DNA of 64,000 nucleotides. Origin: Plutella xylostella (Eukaryota; Arthropoda; Insecta; Lepidoptera; Plutellidae). Positions within the stretch are counted from its first letter, which is position 1, and each line of letters starts with the position of its first letter. Below the pieces are notes generated by a model. The model searched no databases. It had not been told where the DNA came from and was given only the letters and a program-made list of their open reading frames with translations. The stretch is taken from NCBI RefSeq assembly GCF_932276165.1, contig NC_064006.1:558001-622000 (forward strand). Reading direction: 5' to 3'. Positions 58,201 through 64,000 of the stretch are shown here, in pieces. A program made the position numbers and the translations under genes.

Positions 58201-59569
58201 AACCACTCTACCCTAACCACTCTACCCTAACCACGCTACCCTAACTACCCTACCCTAACCACTCTACCCTAACCACCCTACCCTAACAACCCTACCCTTA
58301 CCACCCTACCCTAACCACTCTACCCTAACCACTCTACCCTAACCACTCTACCCTAACCACTCTACCCTAACTACCCTACCCTAAGCACTCTACCCCAACC
58401 ACCCTACCCTAACCACTCTACCCTAACCACCATACCCTAACCCCCCTACCCTAACTATCCTGCCCTAGCCACCCTACCCTAACCACACTACCCTAATCAC
58501 GCTACCCTAACCATCCTACCCTAACCACCTTACCCAAACCACACTACCCTAACCACCCTACCCTACACACCCTACCTTACCCCACCCTACCCTACACTAC
58601 CCTACCGTAAGACCCTACCCTCCCTCCCTACCCTAACCTCCCTCCCTACGCTACCCCACCCTCCCCTACCCTACCATCCTACAGGAAATCTATAGGTCGT
58701 TGTAGATGGCGCCACTGGTTGTATGATCACTGTAAAATACCGTCACCAGCTACAAGATTCTAAGTAAATTCATAAATTCTCATTACTAATGTTAAGAAGC
58801 TTTGACTTTGACTTTGACTTTACATACCTAGAATGCCGAGCACGCGTCCACTGCCGTAGATATCCTGGAGCCTCGCGAAGGTTTCGGTCATCTGCGCGTC
58901 GCGCTCGGACCACGGGCCTTGCAGGGTTAGCATCTGCGGACACACGGCAGGGTTAGAGCCAGCTGGGTTTAGACTGCCGCCGCTGCATGGGCTCGTTATC
59001 GACATAGATAAAAAAGTATATCGCGATTTGCAATAAATATGGTGCTAGACGGATTGGTGGAAGGCGGATTGAACGCGTTTTTTGACGTCGTTAAGGAACC
59101 CGTGTAGCGGCCGCTAAGGAGTTTCGCAATGAAAGAATTTTATGGATGGGTAATTGCACGGTGAGAGAAAATATTTCTGCGCACAGCAGCTCAATAAACA
59201 TATCTAATAATTAAGAATACAATAAAGTAAAGAGCTTAGCGTTCTCACCTGAGTCTCATTGCTGATATAGTCAGGATGCACATCCAGGAAGTCTTGCGGC
59301 AGAACCAGCGTAGTCTGACCCTCTAGCAGCTTGCGGAGCCGAGGGAACGAGCCGCTGGACAGGGGCCTGGAGTCCTGGTTGTTAAACACCACGATCGCAG
59401 CCTGCTCCCCATAGATCTTCATTAGGTCATCTTGCTCGAGGTATTTCAGCGCCGGCCGTTTGAACTTAGAAAGGGATTTCGGACCAAAAAACAAAAAAGG
59501 ACCTTCTAAATTAGCACAAATGGTATGCAGGTAGGCGAAAAGGAAAGCACAGGGTAAACTTAAACGCAT
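55147..59569 (-). CDS. ATP6AP1: V-type proton ATPase accessory subunit S1 (Ac45), complete seven-exon gene
   Basis: Ac45 is a type I membrane glycoprotein that joins the V-ATPase V0 sector and helps its assembly and targeting in secretory and lysosomal membranes (family knowledge). Exons, minus strand: 59249-59569, 58828-58933, 57704-57847, 56989-57161, 56427-56636, 55920-55996, 55147-55279. They join in phase to 387 residues. Seen in order: signal peptide (MRLSLPCAFLFAYLHTICAN); luminal N-domain; a furin-type RARR site (158-161); a luminal domain with Cys 299 (AYHC) and Cys 335 (FDC); one membrane segment (about 345-367); and the cytosolic tail DIKTMDRFENSRGKQLSITV, which is the diagnostic Ac45 ending. 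N-glycosylation sequons include NET (about 104) and NAT (about 188). Introns carry a telomere-like minisatellite, a hexamer array, a SINE and MITEs. Confidence 0.93.
55533..55738. mobile_element. GC-rich palindromic MITE in ATP6AP1 intron 6
   Basis: The inverted ends AGGCCTTGGTCTCCTATTTA…CTCCGTAGGTCGCGTC and GACGCGACCTACGGCGTAAA…TAGGAGACCAAGGCCT flank a ~200-bp element with an inner palindrome (CGCCGTAGGCCGCGTC / GACGCGGCCTACGGC). Confidence 0.75.
55920..55996 (-). CDS. ATP6AP1: ATP6AP1 exon 6
   Basis: Acceptor AAATGGTTCCAG, donor CATCTG|GTACGC. It is 77 nt, phase 0 to 2, encoding MQPFMDSTEKFADAFDCIGF and TSVPI(W), the juxtamembrane region with the second conserved Cys. Confidence 0.9.
56030..56160. 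repeat. Short tandem duplications in ATP6AP1 intron 5
   Basis: A 51-bp direct duplication (TTTACAAGGTAACA…CTTCATTCTTATGTGTAACATG…GTC) occupies 56057-56158, next to a repeated TTTCAATTCATCATC motif. Confidence 0.7.
56427..56636 (-). CDS. ATP6AP1: ATP6AP1 exon 5
   Basis: Acceptor CCCAATTCCAG, donor GTTATG|GTTAGT (a weak donor, chosen because it restores the family's reading into exon 6). It is 210 nt, phase 0. It encodes ITLEFSFKQSQGWWTAVGVE … AYHCSLPLVYASEEASLTLP. The frame stays open a further 77 codons into the intron, but that extension does not resemble Ac45. Confidence 0.82.
56989..57161 (-). CDS. ATP6AP1: ATP6AP1 exon 4
   Basis: Acceptor CTCTCCTTGCAG, donor GATAAG|GTGAGG. It is 173 nt, phase 1 to 0, encoding PPGKGALLFSSGWPELRWPD … TRLYTILVVRFADGDNTRDK. 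Confidence 0.88.
57288..57682. repeat. Hexanucleotide array (TCGAAG, then TCGAAA, then TCGAAC) in ATP6AP1 intron 3
   Basis: About 65 tandem hexamers with a block-wise change of the last base: G in 57345-57465, A in 57466-57537, C in 57538-57680. It ends about 22 bp from the exon 3 donor. All frames are open because the unit is six bases, so the Glu/Val, Glu/Ile and Asp/Phe frames are artefacts. Confidence 0.95.
57704..57847 (-). CDS. ATP6AP1: ATP6AP1 exon 3 (furin-type site)
   Basis: Acceptor GCACATTCCAG, donor GCTACGG|GTGAGT. It is 144 nt, phase 1 to 1. It encodes NSVSQPVSYSGGEWRARRSA, an Asp/Thr-rich stretch and KNKYALYNAT. RARR fits the proteolytic processing known for Ac45. Confidence 0.88.
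57905..58125 (+). mobile_element. tRNA-derived SINE in ATP6AP1 intron 2
   Basis: A-box-like GGTGTAGTAGTTAATG (57929) and B box AGGTTCGATCCCT (57959) begin the head. The body ends …GATGGCCTGGGTGGGATGTCC. Fragments of the same family are at 15538-15625 and 26318-26450. Confidence 0.65.
58130..58680. repeat. Telomere-like 15-bp minisatellite in ATP6AP1 intron 2
   Basis: About 36 units of CTACCCTAACCACTC with variants CCC/CAC, degenerating at the right end. On the transcribed (minus) strand each unit contains TTAGGG followed by TAGRGTGG, giving G-runs every 7-8 bases. The insect telomere repeat is TTAGG, so this is telomere-like but not telomeric. Confidence 0.93.
58828..58933 (-). CDS. ATP6AP1: ATP6AP1 exon 2
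   Basis: Acceptor GTGTGTCCGCAG, donor ATTCTAG|GTATGT. It is 106 nt, phase 0 to 1, encoding MLTLQGPWSERDAQMTETFA … GSGRVLGIL. Confidence 0.88.
59249..59569 (-). CDS. ATP6AP1: ATP6AP1 exon 1 (signal peptide and luminal N-terminus)
   Basis: ATG at 59569-59567, donor ACTCAG|GTGAGA at 59248-59247. It has 107 codons ending in phase 0. The start is supported by the hydrophobic signal peptide directly after it. Confidence 0.9.
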
Positions 59570-59660
59570 TTTGAAGTGCAGTTACGTGCGTTCGCCAATT
59601 TATACGCTTCAAATGGGGTGGCAGTATCGATTTGGGGCGCGCATGCGTGAAAAACCCTCC
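59570..59660 (-). promoter_or_regulatory. ATP6AP1: Candidate ATP6AP1 promoter
   Basis: Upstream of the start codon the minus strand carries GTATAAATT (TATA-like, 59599-59604), ATCGATA (DRE-like, 59625-59631) and CACGCATGCGCGC (NRF1-like, 59637-59649). If the TATA is used, the 5' UTR would be nearly absent, so the DRE/NRF1-type housekeeping signals are the more credible part. Confidence 0.3.
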
Positions 59661-59699
59661 CCGATTCTGTTAACTCTCAATGTTACATAACAGGGTTTC

Positions 59700-60990
59700 G
59701 CACCCTCTTTATTGTTCCTGATTAGAAAAGGACGGAAGTAGGTACGTGGGTGTAATCTGAGGGTTGTCGAGTGTCGTGAATAGATTCAGTGGGTTGCAGT
59801 CCTGCAAAACAAACAAAACAGGCGCTGCACCCACTAGCCCAGATCTTGGGGCGATTCTCGATGCATCCTTTGACATTGACATCCGGGCGGAATCAACAAG
59901 TATTTTTGGCAAAGTGCCAATTTTTACCCAAAGTCTGGATACATGCTGTATATATGACACAGAACGTTTTCTACATAGACATCTTCGAATGGAGAAACGA
60001 TAGTTTGTTGAGTGCGCGCTGAGCGTCGGATAAGCCGTCCGTAGCATCAACAGGTGGTTTAGAAAAAAACAGAAAGATAGTATAGAAAAAAGTTGCAAAT
60101 AAATAAAATTTATGGCTTTATGATTTATGCGTTTATTGGAATAAGAGCCGGCGATGCTGCGTCCCTCTCTCGCAGCATAGCGAATGTGAGATGAAAACCG
60201 ATCGATCCAGCTCATCTAGGTGCACTATTTTCGGCCTAGCACCATCCCATTCTAGGGGGGAAAGTATTGATTTCAGCTCAAATATCAACGACGCAATACG
60301 GTTTGTTTACCGTTAAATATTTATTTATGTTTCCTTTGTGGCTAATTATAATTAATAAATAATATGTTTCTGGGTTGTCTTAAGTACTGAGACAACATTA
60401 ATATATGTCCCAACACGATTATTTAAAAAAAACCGATAAAATTAACCTCTTTTCTTCTTCTTAACAGCTAATTAAGCAAACAATTTATTTATATCAAGCT
60501 AAAACAAGTACAAATTAATGTTAAAACATTTTATTTCATCAAAAACATGGAAAGGAAACAAATTTATTAAAATTAATAAAAAAATCGTGTACTCGAGCCC
60601 GGCACCCGTATCAATCATATTCAATCTATCTATAGGCCTTTTAAATTTTAATTATATTTAGTATTTGAGTTGAGTACCTCATCATCATTATTCTGAATTA
60701 TCATAAGTATTCAAATCAAACACACATTCGCAATATTAATTATTATTAATATTCTGTATTTTTATGTATATTTTGAATAAACTTATCTATCTAACCTTTT
60801 GTACACAAACTTCGCTTGAGCTTTTAATTATATAAGAGTTTAGGTGATAAGGGGTTAAATTAAACAAAATTTTATAACAAAAACATGTAAGAAATATATT
60901 TACAAAACATGCACAAAGTTACCAAGGTTTAATTTCTGCGCTACTTATATCATTATATCGTCTTCATTAATAGGTATCATCTTATTGTAC
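59700..60990. other. Intergenic spacer between ATP6AP1 and the SOD-like gene
   Basis: The two genes run in tandem on the minus strand. The stretch 59700-60230 has an open frame on the minus strand and partial frames on the plus strand (for example AAPTSPDLGAILDASFDIDI), possibly an old transposon, unidentified. The rest is AT-rich. It must hold the 3' end of the SOD-like transcript. Confidence 0.35.
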
Positions 60991-61000
60991 TATTCTACTA

Positions 61001-61107
61001 TTACATAGACAGTCTTGCGAGGTACATAATGAGTACATAACCCATCCAAGCCAGGGGCGTCCGACGGGAAGCGCTTGACTTGAAGAATATACTGGAGAAT
61101 GTGCTTT
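61001..61107 (-). CDS. SOD-like gene, terminal exon (hydrophobic tail)
   Basis: Acceptor TTATTTCACAG; stop TAA at 61003-61001. It encodes KSTFSSIFFKSSASRRTPLA followed by WMGYVLIMYLARLSM. Small residues followed by a terminal hydrophobic run fit a GPI-anchor signal. Confidence 0.7.
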
Positions 61108-63228
61108 CTGTGAAATAAATAAATAAAAACATGAATAAAAAAGGATAAACCCCTTGGTATTTAAAAGTAAAAAAAGAAGAACCTACACAATATTTTAATT
61201 AAGGTTGGAAGTTAAAAAAAGAATTACTTATAATAAAATATTTCAAATTTATAACCACTCACAAAGAGTGTCTTATAGAATGCTACTAGCATTAAATTCG
61301 CCTTTTACCAATTTACTTTGAATTGAATAATCATACATACATAAATTATGCTCACGACTGTAATCCCCGAAGGGGTAGTCAAAAAGGTGACTCGCAAGGA
61401 AGTCACCCGCTTTTCGCTGTACCCACATTTTGTACTCACGTGATGTTTCCTTCACCCATTTCTCCAGTCCCCTTGCTCAAAATACAACATACCAAATAAC
61501 AAATAACTAATACTTACTCTTCGTCTTTTCGTTGTTGTCTCTCCCTTCGCCGCAGTTCCTGTAGGAGATCATCCTCTTTCTCTTCTGGTCGATGAACCCG
61601 GGCACAAACACGCTGGGCTCGTCCAGGCGTCCTGATGCCAGCAGTCTGAGGATGATACACAAAGTCGTATAATAAATATAACTGCTAAATCATCATTAGC
61701 CAATGATCTTCCACTGCTGCATAAACAGGGTATTCCAAAAAAGGAAAACGAAAGCTGAATATTTTTTTGTAAATTTTCAAAAGTTATTTTGAACAAAAGT
61801 TTTTAATCGGACTAAGCCGGTAGGATTAACTGCCCACAATGCACGCAGTGATTTTCCTCAATGGATATAGAATTTACTTCACGCCACTAACAGGCTACTA
61901 TAAAGCCGTATGGAAGAGAATTGTCTACGTCCTCCTCACATCCACATCGTTATACCCTGATCACACCTACAGAGTAGAGTGACCGAGGTCGAGACAGTCA
62001 ACTGCTAGTCGTTCGAGGATCACAAGTAGGAAGGTGTAACAAGGGTCTTACCTGGTAAAGTCGAGTCTTACCTGGTAAAGTCGAGTCTTACCTGGTAAAG
62101 TCGAGTCTTACCTGGTAAAGTCGAGTGTTACCTGGTAAAGTCGAGTCTTACCTGGTAAAGTCGAGCTCCAGTTTCCCCGCGTCAGGCCCCATGAAGTGCA
62201 GCAGCAGCTGCACGCACGCCCCGCCCTGCAGCGTGCGCGTGCGGCGCGCGTCCACGCCCACCATCCAGGGCGGGACGCCCATCACGCGACGGATATCCGC
62301 TAGGAATTGCCCTCTGTGGACGGACGAAAAATGTGTCACACAATAAAATAAAAACGCAATAAATCCTGACATGGCCTGACATCCAAAATGTATCTCTGTA
62401 GGAGAAGAGAACAGTATCACGGAGAATGTGACACATGTAAATATGTAAATGCCCATTGAAATGCCCTAATGGTCTGACATCCACGGGGGTACGCCCAACA
62501 CAAGACTGGACTTCAACCAGGAACTGGCCTCTGTATAGAGGAGATGGGTAGTGAAAAGAAGTGAAGTTCTCTTACATTGGTTTCCTAAACGGCCGAAGGG
62601 AAGTTGGGTAAAATCTGACGCTGTATGTTCAGCGTCAGATTTTTTTTTATAATATTAAAATTCATCCAAACAAAACATAGTGTCTCTGTAAAGTCATTAT
62701 TTAATTTATACATATTATTACAAATAGACAGAACACTTTTTATGCTAAGCGAAGTAACAAACGCAAATATAATAATTATTATATTATGTTCTTTATTGCT
62801 ACGCACTATGGAAAACAATTTCTACGTTCCTGTAGTCCATTATTGCTCGTTATAGCGTATTAAATCCATTCGCAATATAAATATAAAATAAATAAATATT
62901 TGATTCATAAATCATCGCTAGCATTGAAATTATGTCAGCCCTAGCTATAAAGTCTATTAGTTTCTTTCTCTATTAGCTCCTTGCATGCTAGTCAATTTAT
63001 TGACGAGAACGTAATTTGCGTCTGAGCTCGACGCAGACTACGCTCCGTCTGGCCGAGCTAGGATAGTGCTCTAGTGCATCTAGACTTGCACGTATATACC
63101 TAGTTGGAGTCTGCGCTGTGAGGACTTGAGCTTGAAAGTGACATATTCAAGGCAACTTGGCAATTTTATTGCGATAGTGAGTTTATAAAGGGTACGTTCG
63201 AATACGTACGTTGGATTCACGAAATGTG

Positions 63229-63268
<40 letters not shown>

Positions 63269-64000
63269 TAGTAGGACAAGTTAAACATAAACCAATATAA
63301 ATCGACGCTAAAGAAATGACTGCGCGACCAATAACGACCAGACATAATTATGTCGTTAGCAAGCTCTTGTCATGACTATCATTTGATAGTATGGGGGCTA
63401 TTCTCAATTCGTTGTGGGGTTCACAAAAATGTGAACTCTAAACTAAAATCTATATACTCACAAAACAAATCTCGGCGGCTTCATGATATTAGCGTACTTA
63501 ATAATATCATTATCCGGCAGCAGGTTGGCGCACGCAAACCTCTCCCCGCTCCGCTCGGGCCCGAAGATGACGATGGAACGCCCCACGGCGGTCACCGCGC
63601 CCTCTAGAGGGAAGTTGCTGTCCACGAACACTTGCCGGTCGCCGCCTATGTCTGGAGAGGGAAATCATGACATAAATACACTCACAAGCTATGAAAAAAG
63701 TTCCAGTGGGATAAGTAGCTAATTACTGCTAAACGGAAAAGATTAGGTTAGTGACGCCTTTTGCAATATTGAACTAAAACTATTTTGTTCATAAATTAAA
63801 TGTTAGAATTTGGTGTCGCCATTTTGCGAGTGGAGCGTTTTCATTGCTCGCGAGTATTGTAATACACGCATGTGGTAACGTCTACCTCAAAATAACTTAT
63901 TGTGCTGAAATGGCTGTTTTGGGAAACGGATAGCGGTTACGAAAAGGGCTTGATCGAATGTACCCATGAAAGTACTCATTCATGTCTTACCGATAGTTCC
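61001..64000 (-). CDS. Cu/Zn-superoxide-dismutase-like secreted or anchored protein, 3' half (5' part beyond right edge)
   Basis: Minus-strand exons 63991-64000 (partial), 63462-63651, 62152-62313, 61518-61645 and 61001-61107 join in phase. The first full exon reads DSNFPLEGAVTAVGRSIVIF, matching the end of an SOD domain (VGRSVVVH in true SODs), then FACANLLPDNDIIKYANI. The copper-ligand His of that motif is Phe here. Downstream come GQFLADIRRVMGVPPWM, CVQLLLHFMGPDAGKLELDF, RLDEPSVFVPGFIDQKRKRM and a C-terminal Ser-rich then hydrophobic tail (SSASRRTPLAWMGYVLIMYL), compatible with a GPI signal or membrane anchor (inference). This resembles the insect 'related to SOD' type proteins, remembered rather than searched. 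The canonical active-site region would lie upstream of the window edge. Confidence 0.75.
61325..61460. mobile_element. Dispersed lepidopteran repeat in the last intron of the SOD-like gene
   Basis: GCTCACGACTGTAATCCCCG, AAGGGGTAGTC, GGAAGTCACCCGCTTTTCGC and TTGTACTCACGTGATGTTTC form a common lepidopteran repeat; the open frame across it on the minus strand is not a host exon. Confidence 0.5.
61518..61645 (-). CDS. SOD-like gene, penultimate exon
   Basis: Acceptor TATCATCCTCAG, donor CGAAGA|GTAAGT. It is 128 nt, phase 2 to 1. It encodes LLASGRLDEPSVFVPGFIDQ, KRKRMISYRNCGEGRDNNEK and TK. Confidence 0.8.
62046..62165 (-). repeat. Six tandem copies of a 20-bp unit containing a 5' splice site
   Basis: On the minus strand the unit CTCGACTTTACCAGGTAAGA occurs six times head to tail; one copy has a single substitution in its last bases (62126-62130). 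The copy at 62146-62165 is the true exon end (…LDFT + CAG|GTAAGA). The other five extend into the intron, each with the same consensus donor. Confidence 0.95.
62152..62313 (-). CDS. SOD-like gene, exon with six-fold repeated donor
   Basis: Acceptor GTCCGTCCACAG, donor ACCAG|GTAAGA at 62151-62150. It is 162 nt, phase 2 to 2, encoding GQFLADIRRVMGVPPWMVGV … CVQLLLHFMGPDAGKLELDF T. The last roughly 14 exonic bases plus donor are repeated five more times downstream. Confidence 0.82.
62469..62530 (-). pseudogene. Decayed duplicate of the 5' half of the SOD-like exon at 62152-62313
   Basis: After an acceptor (TCTATACAG) the minus strand reads GQFLVEVQS, then, shifted by one frame, VLGVPPWM, matching GQFLADIRRVMGVPPWM of the real exon about 215 bp downstream. 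By eye about three quarters of the bases agree. The frameshift and lack of the second half make it non-functional. Confidence 0.65.
63229..63264 (+). repeat. (TC)n microsatellite
   Basis: About 18 uninterrupted TC dinucleotides in an intron of the SOD-like gene. Confidence 0.95.
63462..63651 (-). CDS. SOD-like gene, exon with C-terminal SOD-domain motif
   Basis: Acceptor CCCTCTCCAG, donor GTTTT|GTGAGT. It is 190 nt, phase 1 to 2. It encodes IGGDRQVFVDSNFPLEGAVT, AVGRSIVIFGPERSGERF and ACANLLPDNDIIKYANIMKP. Confidence 0.82.
63991..64000 (-). CDS. SOD-like gene, 3' end of a partial exon
   Basis: Ten bases end in the donor ATCG|GTAAGA (63990-63989). The phase (one base left) fits the next exon, giving …GTI-D-IGGDRQVF. 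Confidence 0.55.

Noticed and set aside
58130..58680. Internal telomere or chromosome-fusion scar
   Set aside because: The unit is 15 bp, not the 5-bp TTAGG array, and it lies inside an intact intron of a conserved gene, so a minisatellite is the simpler reading.
59709..60215. 168-codon minus-strand frame next to ATP6AP1
   Set aside because: No domain, signal or splice logic was seen. Overlapping plus-strand frames are equally long, suggesting a degenerate repeat; kept only as spacer annotation.
61273..61455. Possible extra exon of the SOD-like gene (60-codon minus frame)
   Set aside because: It lies on a common dispersed repeat. The flanking exons already join in phase without it.

Overview
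This is a repeat-rich nuclear window from an insect, almost certainly a ditrysian moth or butterfly. The evidence is the small GC-rich exons separated by long AT-rich introns, the tRNA-derived SINEs with CTGGGGCAG-type heads, the palindromic MITE families, Helitron-like ends (…CAGCTAG|T) and CR1/Jockey/RTE LINE tails. All are typical of Lepidoptera. The species cannot be named from sequence alone. No rRNA, CRISPR, prokaryotic operon or convincing functional tRNA gene is visible.

Three host genes are supported, all on the minus strand, so transcription runs right to left. (1) A large gene whose first coding exon is at 33417-33764 continues leftwards through exons at 15288-15496, 7774-7901, 6823-7073, 1382-1552, 666-804 and 119-310, then leaves the window. 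The seven coding exons join without a frame break (454 codons). The protein looks helical and I do not recognise it. A CpG-rich block near 46.3 kb may be its promoter and non-coding first exon. (2) A complete seven-exon gene at 55147-59569 encodes the V-ATPase accessory subunit S1/Ac45 (ATP6AP1-like, 387 residues). It has a signal peptide, a luminal domain, a furin-type RARR site, a conserved Cys pair and the C-terminal membrane anchor with the DIKTMDRFENSRGK tail. (3) The 3' half of a Cu/Zn-SOD-like secreted or GPI-anchored protein lies at 61001-64000, and its 5' part lies beyond the right edge.

Introns and spacers are a layered transposon graveyard. They hold: a Ty3/gypsy element with a single intact gag-pol frame and identical 97-bp LTRs (10300-14564); a mariner with two nonsense codons (19341-20626); a roughly 1-kb long-hairpin element (24654-25689); a Jockey fragment inside a TIR element (28341-29014); a hAT-type MITE with nested insertions (34632-36178); an RTE LINE with a 12-bp target duplication (37803-40230); a second large inverted repeat (42561-43312); two SINEs with perfect 13-bp target duplications; Helitron-like fragments; a SWIM/AT-hook MULE-type relic; and many palindromic MITEs.

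The most distinctive pattern is repeated tandem duplication of exon edges together with their splice sites. There are six copies of a 5' splice site at 20-bp spacing (SOD-like gene), three copies of a 3' splice site at 119-bp spacing (gene 1), a duplicated exon 3' end at 140-bp spacing (gene 1), and a decayed duplicate of an exon 5' half (SOD-like gene). The ATP6AP1 introns hold a telomere-like 15-bp minisatellite and a hexanucleotide array. Exon boundaries were inferred by eye from GT/AG signals, phase continuity and homology. No alignment or expression data were available.
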